64,000 nt of DNA, taken from NCBI GenBank assembly GCA_024637295.1, contig JAGXFL010000009.1, positions 62,001-126,000 on the forward strand, read 5' to 3'. A program made the position numbers and the translations under genes. The DNA is from Sulfuricurvum sp. GTDB taxonomy: Bacteria; Campylobacterota; Campylobacteria; Campylobacterales; Sulfurimonadaceae. A model generated the notes under the pieces. The model worked only from the letters and a program-made list of their open reading frames with translations. It was not told the DNA's origin and made no database searches. Shown piece by piece: positions 24,818-34,999 of the stretch (its first letter is position 1; each line of letters starts with the position of its first letter).

Positions 24818-26200
24818 ATGGTAGTTACACGCTTCGCCCCAAGTCCGACAGGATATTTGCATATCGGAGGTCTTCGTACGGCATTACTGAGTTATTTATG
24901 GGCGCGTAAAAACAATGGAACCTTTTTGCTGCGTATCGAAGATACCGATTTTAGCCGAAATGATGAAGCGGCGGCACTGGCGATAGTGGAAGCTTTTAAA
25001 TGGGTAGGCTTGGAACATGATGGTAAGATCGAATATCAGTCAAGCCGCCTTGAAATTTACAAACAGCACATTCAACAGCTTCTCGATGAGGGTAAAGCGT
25101 ATAAATGTTACATGTCCAAAGAAGAGCTAGACGCTTTACGTGAAGAGCAAACTGCTCGTAAAGAACGGGCTAAATACGACAATCGCTATCGTGATTTTAC
25201 AGGAACGCCTCCGGAAGGGAGGGAAGCGGTTATCCGTATCAAAGCCCCTTTGGAAGGAAGTATCACGGTTCATGATGGCGTTAAAGGGGATGTAGTCTTT
25301 AATGTGTCTGACATTCTTGATGATTTTATCATTGCACGTTCAGACGGTACCCCTACGTATAATTTTGTAGTGGCGGTGGATGATGCCCTGATGGGTGTTA
25401 CGGATGTCATACGCGGTGATGACCACCTCTCTAATACGCCAAAACAGATAGTGGTGTATCAAGCACTCGGATTCCCTCTCCCTAAATTTTTCCATGTGCC
25501 GATGATCCATAACAAAGAGGGTAAAAAACTTTCCAAGCGTGATGGTGCAACGGATGTTATGGCCTACAAAACATTGGGCTATACACCGCAAAGCTTGCTC
25601 AACTTTTTGGTTCGATTGGGATGGAGTCATGGGGATCAGGAGATCTTTTCAATGGAGGAGATGCTGGAGCTTTTTGATCCAAGTGATATCAATCGTTCGG
25701 CTTCCATTTACAATGTCGAGAAACTTGACTGGTTAAACAGCCATTATCTTAAAAACATGAGCAATGATAAACTGTGTGAATTGTTGGAGTTTCATGGAGT
25801 GATGCTCATCAGCCATGATAAGCGAGAGATTTTGCTTGATGCGGTTAAAGAGCGTGCTAAGACATTGGCTGAGATGGCGGCATTGACGGCTGAGATTTTG
25901 GTGCGTCCTGCTGGATTTGAGGAAGCTGTTTTGAAAAAAGGGTATAAGGAAGAGAGTAAAGAGATATTGGAAAAATTTGCAGAGGCACTGAAGGCTGCTC
26001 AAGAACTTCATCTTCCAAGTGATTATCATCATGTGATGGAAAGCGTTGTAACAGAGATGGGAATCGGTTTTGGAAAGATCGGTCAGCCTTTGCGTATTGC
26101 ATTGCTGGGTAAGCTGTCAGGGCCTGGGCTTGACAGTGTTATGGCGATCATCGGTGTTGAAGAGACATTGGCACGGATCAATACTCTGATCTCATACTGA
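24818..26200 (+). CDS. gltX: Glutamyl-tRNA synthetase
   Basis: This class I aminoacyl-tRNA synthetase has 460 residues. The HIGH signature is in FAPSPTGYLHIGGLRTAL and the KMSKS equivalent in GKKLSKRDGATDV. RGDDHLSNTPKQI is the conserved glutamate-site region. Campylobacterota usually carry two GltX-type enzymes, one of which charges tRNA-Gln; which this one is cannot be settled here. Its last 9 bases overlap the end of mqnA on the opposite strand, and its transcript probably ends inside that gene (see the hairpin at 26213). Confidence 0.95.
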   Translation: MVVTRFAPSPTGYLHIGGLRTALLSYLWARKNNGTFLLRIEDTDFSRNDEAAALAIVEAFKWVGLEHDGKIEYQSSRLEIYKQHIQQLLDEGKAYKCYMSKEELDALREEQTARKERAKYDNRYRDFTGTPPEGREAVIRIKAPLEGSITVHDGVKGDVVFNVSDILDDFIIARSDGTPTYNFVVAVDDALMGVTDVIRGDDHLSNTPKQIVVYQALGFPLPKFFHVPMIHNKEGKKLSKRDGATDVMAYKTLGYTPQSLLNFLVRLGWSHGDQEIFSMEEMLELFDPSDINRSASIYNVEKLDWLNSHYLKNMSNDKLCELLEFHGVMLISHDKREILLDAVKERAKTLAEMAALTAEILVRPAGFEEAVLKKGYKEESKEILEKFAEALKAAQELHLPSDYHHVMESVVTEMGIGFGKIGQPLRIALLGKLSGPGLDSVMAIIGVEETLARINTLISY

Positions 26201-26881
26201 TTTATATCGAATGGTTCCCAGAGAGGGAACTAGATTTTTCTCTTTCGCTTCTTTCATAAACCGTTTAAATCCCCGTTTTTCTTTTTCACCGATACGATAG
26301 GTTATATGACGTAAATAATGTTGTATCTGATTAGGGGTTAGATCGCTTTTAGCCGCTGCGTCTTTTAAAATATAGGATGGAATTTTAATAGGTTTGCGTA
26401 CAAAAGCATGACTCAGTCGTTTTAGCTGGGTGTGATGATGAGTGCAAAGCAGGGCAAAGACAAAAGGAAGCGATGTTTTTTCATGCCACACCTTTCCCAA
26501 ATCGATATGTTCTTCTCCATGGTAATAATATCGAAGCGCTTTGTCTCCAATGAGTACTTCACCGTGTATATCAAGGATTTGTGCCAATAGATTTGAGGTA
26601 GCGGAGTCCGTATCATTCTTGTGCCCAGAGTGGGGAACAGATAATACACTAAGGACTTCTTTTTTAGCCACGATACCGACGTTGTAATGATGACAATTAC
26701 GGGCAGTGATGCTGGAAATAAATGCGGCATCAATACGTCGTGCAGCAAAGGATCGGTTTAGCGTTGAGGGGACGCCTTTGTGGTAGTTTAGGCTTTGATG
26801 AACTCTAAGGGTTTTTGCATAACGTTTCATAAAAATATGAAAGGGCAAGAGGTTTAAAAAATCTATTTTCCCAAAAATCAC
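26192..26881 (-). CDS. mqnA: Chorismate dehydratase of the futalosine menaquinone pathway
   Basis: MqnA dehydrates chorismate to 3-[(1-carboxyvinyl)oxy]benzoate, the first step of futalosine-type menaquinone synthesis. The protein opens IFGKIDFLNLLPFHIFMKRY, contains DAAFISSITAR and a SNLLAQIL block that fits the substrate-binding periplasmic-protein-like fold. I start it at the GTG at 26881 (AAGG 8 nt upstream, matching the family start MIFGKID); an in-frame TTG at 26887 adds two residues. At about 229 residues it is of the short Campylobacterota type. Confidence 0.88.
   Translation of the reverse strand: MIFGKIDFLNLLPFHIFMKRYAKTLRVHQSLNYHKGVPSTLNRSFAARRIDAAFISSITARNCHHYNVGIVAKKEVLSVLSVPHSGHKNDTDSATSNLLAQILDIHGEVLIGDKALRYYYHGEEHIDLGKVWHEKTSLPFVFALLCTHHHTQLKRLSHAFVRKPIKIPSYILKDAAAKSDLTPNQIQHYLRHITYRIGEKEKRGFKRFMKEAKEKNLVPSLGTIRYKSV
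26213..26240 (+). terminator. Intrinsic terminator of gltX inside the 3' end of mqnA
   Basis: GGTTCCC, loop AGAGA-type 5 nt, and GGGAACT form a 6-7 bp stem followed by AGATTTTTC, starting 13 nt past the gltX stop. The whole element lies in the coding sequence of the convergent mqnA. Confidence 0.55.
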
Positions 26882-26906
26882 AATCAAAACCTTTTTATCT
26901 AAGAGG

Positions 26907-26916
26907 TGCTATTATA
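26907..26916. promoter_or_regulatory. Overlapping divergent -10 boxes for mqnA and moaD
   Basis: On the plus strand TGCTATTAT (26907-26915) is an extended -10 for moaDE-moeA. On the minus strand the same bases read TATAAT (26911-26916) for mqnA. Both start codons lie 30-40 nt away, so RNA polymerase can hardly occupy both at once. Confidence 0.45.
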
Positions 26917-26948
26917 CTAAAATTACAATGCTATTTAGAGGTATTTTT

Positions 26949-27170
26949 ATGATAACCGTAGAATTTTTAGGGCCGATTCAAAAGCCCGTTTTGAGTATGG
27001 AAGCGTCAACGTTACATGACGTTGCGCGTGTTTTAAAGGAAGATAGTGAGATGGCTCAGTGGATTGACAGCTGTGCCGTTGCAGTCAACGATATGCTTGT
27101 CTCTACCTTGGATACAGTACTCAAAGAGGGTGACAAAGTATCACTTCTCCCCCCGGTATGTGGCGGATGA
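26949..27170 (+). CDS. moaD: Molybdopterin synthase small subunit (MoaD)
   Basis: This 73-residue ubiquitin-like sulphur carrier ends in the required Gly-Gly (LLPPVCGG), which is adenylated and thiocarboxylated before giving sulphur to precursor Z on MoaE. I start it at the ATG at 26949 (MITVEFLG) because AGAGG lies 7 nt upstream; an earlier in-frame codon at 26928 has no such site. It overlaps moaE by 4 nt (ATGA), the expected MoaD-MoaE coupling. Confidence 0.9.
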   Translation: MITVEFLGPIQKPVLSMEASTLHDVARVLKEDSEMAQWIDSCAVAVNDMLVSTLDTVLKEGDKVSLLPPVCGG

Positions 27171-27619
27171 GTATGCTGGAGCTTTATGATGGTCCTTTGA
27201 ATGTTTCGGAGATTTTAACCCGTTGGTACGCGCAAGAATCAACCAGTAATTATGGAGCATACATTCCGTTTGTGGGAACGGTCCGGGCAGAAGATGGGAT
27301 TGAAGGATTGAGTTTTGATGTTTATGAACCCATTTTAAACGGTTGGTTTGATGCATGGGTACAAAAAGTGGCACCTTTGGGGGCAACGCTGAAAATGGCG
27401 CACAGCCGAGGGGATGTTTTAGTACATGAATCTTCGTACATTGCGGCGGTTTTTTCACCCAAACGTCGTGTGGCGCTAGAAACGATTGAGCAGTTTGTGG
27501 AAGATTTTAAAGCCTCTGCCCCTATTTGGAAATACGATCTTGTCAACGGTGAACGACTCTATGCCCGAGAGCGCTCAACGGCAATTGCGGGTGCAGGAAT
27601 ATTGGGAGCAAAATCATGA
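27167..27619 (+). CDS. moaE: Molybdopterin synthase large subunit (MoaE)
   Basis: MoaE converts cyclic pyranopterin monophosphate to molybdopterin with two MoaD thiocarboxylates. About 150 residues hold GAYIPFVGTVRAED, HSRGDVLVHESSYIAAVFSP and the active-site lysine region in APIWKYD. I start at the ATG at 27167, which overlaps the moaD stop as ATGA; an ATG two codons later is equally plausible. Its end overlaps moeA by 4 nt. Confidence 0.9.
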   Translation: MSMLELYDGPLNVSEILTRWYAQESTSNYGAYIPFVGTVRAEDGIEGLSFDVYEPILNGWFDAWVQKVAPLGATLKMAHSRGDVLVHESSYIAAVFSPKRRVALETIEQFVEDFKASAPIWKYDLVNGERLYARERSTAIAGAGILGAKS

Positions 27620-28815
27620 TCTCGTACGAAACGTCTCAAAATATGATCAGTCTATTGCCCGTAGGAGCTCTTAAAAGTGAGCGAGTTTTTTTAAGTGCCG
27701 CACTTGGGCGCATATTGGCTGAGGACATTGTGGCGCAGGAAGACTATCCAACTTATCCTACGTCTGCAATGGATGGATACGCGATGATCCATACCGATTT
27801 TTCAGAACATAAAGCACTGGCTATTTTAGGAGACAATCCTGCAGGTGCGGATGAAGTAGCCGAAGTAGAGAGCGGTATTTGTATTAAGACCTTTACGGGG
27901 TCATTGATGCCTCAAGGCTCTGATACATTGATTCCTATTGAAAATGTTACGGTCAAAGATGGGCTTATCGTCATTGATAAGCCGGTCCCCGCTGGGTTTG
28001 CCGTGCGTCCTGTGGGCGAGAGTTATAAAGCAGGAGAAGTTTTAATCGCACGAGGAACAACGATCGGGTTTGCTGAGGTTGGTGTATTGGCTGGGATTAA
28101 TCAGGTCATGGTTTCTGTGGTTCAACGCCCTAGAGTGAGTATTATCGCTACGGGCAGCGAAATCCTTGATATCGGCGAGAGTGCCCGTAATGAGGGGCAG
28201 ATACGCAGTTCGAACAGCTATACACTGCAAGCACTTGTGACCCAACTAGGCGGAGAATGTCTCCAAATGGGGATCGTAGGTGATGACAAGAGTGCCATTA
28301 TGGAGCGTTTTGATGAAGCATTGCGATCGAGTGATATCGTCGTAAGTACGGGCGGTGTGAGTGTAGGCGATTATGATTTTGTGAAACATATTGTCCCAAA
28401 ACTCGGTGCTGAAGTCATTTTCAAAGGGGTAAATATCAAGCCCGGTCAACATGTGATGGTAGCACAGCGCGGATCGAAGTTTATAGTCTCATTACCTGGA
28501 TTTGCTTATTCGTCTACAGTGACATTTATCCTCTATGTCGCTCCGTTGATGGCACGCATAATGGGCTGTGCAAATCCTTATGAACCTATAGAAGCAACGC
28601 TTAAAGTCCCTTTTGCAAAACGCTCCAATAAGAGTGAATTTACGGCATGTAATCTGAATTTTGAAGATGGACGCTATTGGGTTGATTTCGAGGGTAAAAA
28701 GACAGGAAGTTCAGCGATTCTCACCAATCTATTAGGCAATGCTGCATTGATGATCTGCGGTGAAGACGACGGTGATTTGGAAGCGGGAACGTTGGTTAGA
28801 GTGATTAGACTCTAA
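27616..28815 (+). CDS. moeA: Molybdopterin molybdenumtransferase
   Basis: MoeA inserts molybdenum into adenylated molybdopterin. The 399-residue protein has DYPTYPTSAMDGYAM near residue 40, KTFTGSLMPQGSDTLI, the GEPHL-like and MPT-binding part with IIATGSEIL and STGGVSVGDYDFVK, and a C-terminal beta-barrel (domain IV). It completes the moaD-moaE-moeA operon with 4-nt overlaps. Enzymes such as formate dehydrogenase or nitrate, polysulfide and sulfite-oxidising enzymes would use the cofactor; none is in this window. Confidence 0.93.
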   Translation: MISYETSQNMISLLPVGALKSERVFLSAALGRILAEDIVAQEDYPTYPTSAMDGYAMIHTDFSEHKALAILGDNPAGADEVAEVESGICIKTFTGSLMPQGSDTLIPIENVTVKDGLIVIDKPVPAGFAVRPVGESYKAGEVLIARGTTIGFAEVGVLAGINQVMVSVVQRPRVSIIATGSEILDIGESARNEGQIRSSNSYTLQALVTQLGGECLQMGIVGDDKSAIMERFDEALRSSDIVVSTGGVSVGDYDFVKHIVPKLGAEVIFKGVNIKPGQHVMVAQRGSKFIVSLPGFAYSSTVTFILYVAPLMARIMGCANPYEPIEATLKVPFAKRSNKSEFTACNLNFEDGRYWVDFEGKKTGSSAILTNLLGNAALMICGEDDGDLEAGTLVRVIRL

Positions 28816-28819
28816 CCGT

Positions 28820-30142
28820 TTATTTCACTATTTTCGCTTTAATAGCCTCTTCATCCATCATCTCTTTGAGATATTTTACGACGACTAAGTTTTCAGTCTC
28901 ATTGATATACCACTCTGCAATATGTTCATGCTCCAATGCCAATAACTTTTCTTGGTCGACATGATCCCTAGGGATGTACAGATGAGAAAAACGCTGTGGG
29001 TTTTGAAGTTTCATCGTCCACAAAAGCCACATAATAGATACCACGACTAATCCGATTGCTAATGCCTCTTTGGAGGAGTACTGCAGAGCTGTCCCTGCTA
29101 CGATACCACCGATAAACGTCATAAAGTAAGCAAAGCCGTTTGCGATACCTAAGGCTGCCCCTTTTTGATGTACTCGCGCAAATTTACTGATCATGGATTG
29201 TACTAATGGTTCCATCATGTTAAAGGCCATGAAAAAACTAACGACGCCCAAAACAAATTCCCAACTTTGAGTAGCGAAGCCCATTAGGGTGAAAGCGACA
29301 ATAAACAAGATGATAGAGATAATAAAAATTTGTTTTGGTTTATTGTACTTTTCTCCAAATACCGCAGCAGGTCCCATAGCGATAAGCCCTGCGATTAGCG
29401 CGGGTACATAGACTTTCCATAGCTCAGCTTTTTCCCAATTAAACCCATATTCACCTTGTGTAAGAAGGATAGGGATAAGGACGAACGCGACGGTCATAAG
29501 ACCTTTTTGCATCCCATTGATGACGATCATATTCAAGAGATTAGGATCTTTGATGATATCACGGGTTGTAGTGCTGGAGTGATAGATATGATGGATACGC
29601 GGAGGTGTTGGAACCTTGGTAAACAAAACAATCATGGAGAGGATAGACAAAGCTCCCGCAATCCAAAACAAAGAGCTGATACCATAGTGTGCAGCAATAA
29701 CCGGCCCTAGTCCCATTGCAAAAGCAAAACTCATAGCAATGCTTCCACCCATAAGTGCCATTGCATGGCCACGTTTTTCTTCACTGACTAAATCACTGAT
29801 CATAGCCGGGATAACAGCGCCGATAGCTCCTGAACCTTGTAAAAAACGTCCGAACATAAGGGTATAGATATCGGTACTGAGTGCACAGATGATTGAACCC
29901 ACTAAAAAGATGATCAACCCTACAAGAAGTGTAGGTTTACGACCGATCTTGTCACTCATGATCCCAAAAGGGACTTGAAAGATAGCTTGAGTAAGTGCAT
30001 ATCCTCCGATAATAACACCGATAAGAAGAGGAGTCGCCCCTTGCAATGTCAATGCGTATGCAGAGAGTACAGGTAAGACTAAAAAAAGACCGAAAAAGCG
30101 AAGCGACAAAATCGCAGAGAGAGGCATGACTGTTTTAAACAC
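28820..30142 (-). CDS. Major facilitator superfamily transporter
   Basis: This 440-residue protein has about 12 membrane segments, the MFS loop 2-3 motif in GIMSDKIGRKPTLLVGL, and a second-half AVFGEKYNKPK counterpart. A long hydrophilic C-terminal tail (from about 390, RFSHLYIPRDHVDQEK) with alternating acidic and basic residues follows the last helix. Gene neighbours do not reveal the substrate; drug/proton antiport is the usual default. It converges with moeA (4-nt gap). Confidence 0.85.
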   Translation of the reverse strand: MFKTVMPLSAILSLRFFGLFLVLPVLSAYALTLQGATPLLIGVIIGGYALTQAIFQVPFGIMSDKIGRKPTLLVGLIIFLVGSIICALSTDIYTLMFGRFLQGSGAIGAVIPAMISDLVSEEKRGHAMALMGGSIAMSFAFAMGLGPVIAAHYGISSLFWIAGALSILSMIVLFTKVPTPPRIHHIYHSSTTTRDIIKDPNLLNMIVINGMQKGLMTVAFVLIPILLTQGEYGFNWEKAELWKVYVPALIAGLIAMGPAAVFGEKYNKPKQIFIISIILFIVAFTLMGFATQSWEFVLGVVSFFMAFNMMEPLVQSMISKFARVHQKGAALGIANGFAYFMTFIGGIVAGTALQYSSKEALAIGLVVVSIMWLLWTMKLQNPQRFSHLYIPRDHVDQEKLLALEHEHIAEWYINETENLVVVKYLKEMMDEEAIKAKIVK

Positions 30143-30176
30143 GCTGTGACCTTTGATGAGATAAAATTGCCGTTAT

Positions 30177-30182
30177 TATAAT
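30177..30182 (+). promoter_or_regulatory. Promoter -10 box for rdgB
   Basis: CGTTATTATAATATATTG contains TATAAT at this position. The predicted transcript start near 30189 falls after the first in-frame TTG (30186), so translation must begin lower, at 30246, leaving a leader of nearly 60 nt. Confidence 0.5.
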
Positions 30183-30245
30183 ATATTGTGGACAACGAAA
30201 AGCTATGCTGACACAATGACTAAGACTACACTAAGGAATGAAAGC

Positions 30246-30848
30246 ATGCGCATCGTAATAGCAACCTCTAATAAAGGAAAAGTACGGGAGATCAAAGAGC
30301 TTTTACATGACCGAGAAGTTTTCCCGTATACCGATTTGATGGAAGGTTTTGAGATCGTAGAAGATGCAGAGACTTTCAAAGAAAATGCACTGATCAAAGC
30401 CCGCGCAGTCTACAAAGCACTCAAAGATGAGAAGGCTGTCGTCGTAGCAGATGACAGCGGTATCAGTGTTGATGTACTGGACGGTGCTCCCGGAATTTAC
30501 AGTGCACGCTACGGTGGAGAGAATGCCAGTGACAAAGATAACTTGTACAAACTGATGGATGCCGTTAAAGACAAAGGAGTCTCCTCATCTAAGGCGCACT
30601 ATACGGCAGCCATAGCAGTCGTATCATATGAGGGGGAGAGCTGTGTTCATGGCTGGATGCATGGAGAAGTGATTACGTCACCTCGAGGGGAGAACGGTTT
30701 TGGATACGATCCGATGTTTATCCCTGATGGATTTGACAAAACGCTTGGTGAATTGGAAAGTGACGTCAAAGTAGGACTTTCACACCGATCCAAAGCATTG
30801 AATCTGGCAAAAATCTTGATCGATCAGATAAAAACTCAACGCGCTTAA
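30246..30848 (+). CDS. rdgB: dITP/XTP pyrophosphatase (RdgB/HAM1 family)
   Basis: This 200-residue house-cleaning enzyme hydrolyses dITP, ITP and XTP to monophosphates. It opens RIVIATSNKGKVREIKELL, has VVADDSGISVDVLDGAPGIYSARYGG (Asp pair, spans about 65-90) and FGYDPMFIPDGFDKT and LSHRSKAL at the end. I start it at the ATG at 30246, where AAGGAA lies 8 nt upstream and the family start matches. Its last 4 bases overlap the end of uppP on the opposite strand. Confidence 0.93.
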   Translation: MRIVIATSNKGKVREIKELLHDREVFPYTDLMEGFEIVEDAETFKENALIKARAVYKALKDEKAVVVADDSGISVDVLDGAPGIYSARYGGENASDKDNLYKLMDAVKDKGVSSSKAHYTAAIAVVSYEGESCVHGWMHGEVITSPRGENGFGYDPMFIPDGFDKTLGELESDVKVGLSHRSKALNLAKILIDQIKTQRA

Positions 30849-31624
30849 GCGGGAAGATTCCCGATAATATAAAGAAAAACAAACCCTACAATAATCCGAT
30901 AAATAGCAAACGGTGTAAAAGTGTGACGACTGACAAAACCGACAAAGAGTTTGACGGTAAAAAATGCAAAGATAAAAGCAGTTATAAAGGCGACGATGAG
31001 CATCGACCAGTCATCGACGATCATCTCATGGCGATGTTTAAACAAATCATATGCCGTTGCAATAGCCATCGTCGGAATAGCAAGTAAAAATGAAAACTCA
31101 GCAGCGCTTTTACGTTTAAGTCCTAAAAAAAGACCTCCGATGATGGTGGCACCCGAACGGCTTGTCCCTGGGACCATCGAAATGCTCTGAAACAATCCGA
31201 TCAAAAAAGCCTCTTTATAGGTGAGTTCATCGAGCTCTTTACCCGAATCGATGGCTTTACCGCGCCGAAAATATTCAACAGCCAAAAAGACAATACCGCC
31301 AGCGATGAGCATAAAGCTTACCGTCTCAACACCAAAAAGGGCTTTGATGTGCTTATAAAACAAAAATCCAAGTACACCCGTAGGGACAAAAGCAACGGCG
31401 AGTTTGATCCAGAGTGTTTTATCCCGCATCAGATGTTTGGCATATAAAAATAAGACGGCGAGGATACTCCCCAACTGAATAGCCACCTCAAATGCTTTGT
31501 GTGCGTCGGTTTGCTCAATACCGAGTAATTGGGAAGCGAGGATGAGGTGACCTGTGGAAGAAACAGGTAAAAATTCGGTTACCCCCTCAAGGGCACCGAG
31601 GAGTAGGGAGTCAAATAGTGTCAT
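30845..31624 (-). CDS. uppP: Undecaprenyl-diphosphatase (BacA/UppP)
   Basis: UppP is a membrane enzyme that recycles undecaprenyl diphosphate for cell-wall and polysaccharide synthesis. The 259-residue protein has the first BacA motif EGVTEFLPVSSTGHLILA and the second in VPGTSRSGATIIGG, with about 8 membrane helices. I start it at the ATG at 31624 (MTLFDSLLLGALEG), which has AAGAG a few bases upstream; the reading can be extended to 31657 without support. Carrier-lipid recycling would serve the sugar operon upstream as well as peptidoglycan. Confidence 0.93.
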   Translation of the reverse strand: MTLFDSLLLGALEGVTEFLPVSSTGHLILASQLLGIEQTDAHKAFEVAIQLGSILAVLFLYAKHLMRDKTLWIKLAVAFVPTGVLGFLFYKHIKALFGVETVSFMLIAGGIVFLAVEYFRRGKAIDSGKELDELTYKEAFLIGLFQSISMVPGTSRSGATIIGGLFLGLKRKSAAEFSFLLAIPTMAIATAYDLFKHRHEMIVDDWSMLIVAFITAFIFAFFTVKLFVGFVSRHTFTPFAIYRIIVGFVFLYIIGNLPA

Positions 31625-31694
31625 ACTAAGCTCTTTTTTTTGGCGTAATATTAACATACTAATAGCAATCTTAAAGGAGTACTAACTTGTCACT

Positions 31695-31703
31695 TGCTAT
31701 AAT
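31695..31703 (+). promoter_or_regulatory. Extended -10 promoter for the aminotransferase-hisZ-purA genes
   Basis: TGCTATAAT is a textbook extended -10, 49 nt before the ATG at 31752. A TTGTCA (31687-31692) lies too close to be its -35. Confidence 0.6.
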
Positions 31704-31751
31704 TCGCACAATTTCTTATAAAATTATACTCCTCTAAATACAAGGAAAACA

Positions 31752-32864
31752 ATGCTCCTTTTTACCCCAGGCCCTACCCCAGTACCGGAATCGGTACGTA
31801 TCGCGATGGCGGGAGAAACCCTACACCACCGTACTCCTGAATTCGAAGCTATTTTTGAGCGTACACGGGCTTTGTTGTTTGAGCTTTTTGAGATGGATGA
31901 GGTGCTGATGTTGGCATCTTCGGGTACGGGCGCGATGGAAGCTGCGGTGATTAATTTGGCTCATTCTAAGCTTTTGTCCATCAATTCCGGGAAATTCGGT
32001 GAACGTTTCGGAAAGATCGCGGTGGCACATGGGATTGCCAATGTCGAGATCAAGCATGAGTGGAATACCGCGGCTTCCGTAGCGGAAGTTCAAGCGGCAC
32101 TGGATGCAAATCCTGATATTGACGCTATTGCGATTCAAATCTGCGAATCGGCAGGAGGACTTCGTCACAGTGCAGAAGCCATTGCAGAAGCTGTAAAAGC
32201 TCATAATCCTTCTATTATGGTTATTGCCGATGGAATTACCGCGGTAGGTGTCGAAAAAATCGATGTGACCAATATTGACTGTCTCATCTCAGGCAGCCAA
32301 AAAGCGTTGATGCTCCCTCCGGGATTGGCTATTATGGGTCTTTCACACGCGGCGATCGCAAAAATCGGCAAAGGCAAAGGGTATTACTTCAATCTGGCCA
32401 CCGAGATTAAAAATCAGCAAAAAAATACAACGGCATGGACGGCAGCAACAACGTTGATTATCGGTTTGGAAAGCGTTCTTAACCGTATCAAAGCAGAGGG
32501 TGGTTTAGCGAAGTTGTATGATGAAACAGCACGTCGCGCACGTGCGACACGTGAAGCGCTGGTGGCAATTGGATTGCATATCTATCCGACAACGCCAGCG
32601 GATTCGATGACGACCATCGATGATGAGCAAGCATCAAAAATACGCTCAATGCTGAAAAAAGAGTTCGATATCAATATGGCAGGCGGTCAGGATCACATCA
32701 AAGATCTGATTTTTCGTATCAATCATATGGGGCTTATCCCCGCGTATGAAGCGGCATGGGTGGTCAACAGCATTGAGTTGGCATTGGAAAAACTAGGACG
32801 CAGAACGTTTGACGGCACGGCAAATAAAGTTTTCAGCACCGTTTATTTTGGCAGTAACACATGA
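31752..32864 (+). CDS. Class V PLP aminotransferase (alanine/serine-glyoxylate type)
   Basis: This 370-residue class V aminotransferase begins LLFTPGPTPVPESVRIAMAG and has SSGTGAMEAAVINL, VIADGITAVGVEKID and the PLP lysine in SGSQKALMLPPGLA. Members act as serine-pyruvate, alanine-glyoxylate or phosphoserine-like aminotransferases, and several Campylobacterota homologues are annotated as soluble hydrogenase small subunit or serine-glyoxylate enzyme; the substrate cannot be fixed from sequence. It overlaps hisZ by 4 nt. Confidence 0.85.
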   Translation: MLLFTPGPTPVPESVRIAMAGETLHHRTPEFEAIFERTRALLFELFEMDEVLMLASSGTGAMEAAVINLAHSKLLSINSGKFGERFGKIAVAHGIANVEIKHEWNTAASVAEVQAALDANPDIDAIAIQICESAGGLRHSAEAIAEAVKAHNPSIMVIADGITAVGVEKIDVTNIDCLISGSQKALMLPPGLAIMGLSHAAIAKIGKGKGYYFNLATEIKNQQKNTTAWTAATTLIIGLESVLNRIKAEGGLAKLYDETARRARATREALVAIGLHIYPTTPADSMTTIDDEQASKIRSMLKKEFDINMAGGQDHIKDLIFRINHMGLIPAYEAAWVVNSIELALEKLGRRTFDGTANKVFSTVYFGSNT

Positions 32865-33706
32865 TTTTTGAACACGAGATTCCTGAGGGTTCACGCCTTT
32901 ATTTTGCAGGAACAGCAAAAACAAAACGTTTGATCGAATCCAAAGCGAGCGAATTATTGTGTGCTGCAGGATTCGAAGAGATCGTGACTCCACTGTTTTC
33001 GTATCATCAGCACCAAGGTGTGTGTGAAGAGCGTGAACTGATTCGTATCGGTGACGTGGAAAACCATGCGATGAGTTTGCGCGCTGATTCGACGATCGAT
33101 GTGGTACGAATACTCAAAAAGCGTCTAGGGACAAACACCACGCACAAAAAATGGTTTTACATTCAGCCTGTATACCGTTTTCCATCTATTGAGCAGTATC
33201 AAGTGGGTGCTGAAATCATTGATGAGTGTAACCTGGCGGTCGTTTTAAATGAAGCAACCGCAATTTTAAGTGCATTAGAGATTGAGCCTTTATTACAAAT
33301 ATCCAATATCAATATTCCGAGAATCCTGTCTGAAATATTGGATTTGGAATTGGACGATTTTAGACACGTTAATATCGAGAAGTTCTTATCATTAAAAATC
33401 GAGTGGTTGACACAGTTGGTCTATCTGGAAAAAGTAGATGAAATCGAGCCCCTTTTAGCTTTGGTGCCTGATGCGATACGTGAGGAACTACTTAAAATCA
33501 AAAAGCTTTGTATGGGACTTGAATACCCAAACCTTGTGATAGCTCCTTTATATTACGCTAAAATGTTGTATTACGATGAACTCTTTTTTCGTGTTATTGA
33601 AAAAAATGAAGTCTATGCCATGGGCGGACGTTATAAAGACGAAGAGACCGTATCGGTTGGATTTGCAATTTACACAGACGCTTTGGTTGAAGCGCTACAT
33701 CAATAA
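32861..33706 (+). CDS. hisZ: ATP phosphoribosyltransferase regulatory subunit HisZ
   Basis: This 281-residue protein is a histidyl-tRNA-synthetase-like class II fold: a motif-1 region EIVTPLFSYHQHQG, SLRADSTIDVVRIL, and a motif-2-like WFYIQPVYRFPSIEQYQVGAE. HisZ pairs with the short HisG to form the first, histidine-inhibited enzyme of histidine biosynthesis. It lacks the C-terminal anticodon-binding domain and is too short for a working HisRS, which supports HisZ. It is preceded by the aminotransferase (4-nt overlap) and followed after 12 nt by purA. Confidence 0.82.
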   Translation: MIFEHEIPEGSRLYFAGTAKTKRLIESKASELLCAAGFEEIVTPLFSYHQHQGVCEERELIRIGDVENHAMSLRADSTIDVVRILKKRLGTNTTHKKWFYIQPVYRFPSIEQYQVGAEIIDECNLAVVLNEATAILSALEIEPLLQISNINIPRILSEILDLELDDFRHVNIEKFLSLKIEWLTQLVYLEKVDEIEPLLALVPDAIREELLKIKKLCMGLEYPNLVIAPLYYAKMLYYDELFFRVIEKNEVYAMGGRYKDEETVSVGFAIYTDALVEALHQ

Positions 33707-34966
<1,260 letters not shown>

Positions 34967-34999
34967 AACAAAGATTCTAGTCCAAAGGGGAGCAGTGCT

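Noticed and set aside
27147..27152. Run of six C near the end of moaD as a slippage site
   Set aside because: Six bases is short for phase variation, and moaD reads in frame through it to its essential Gly-Gly end.
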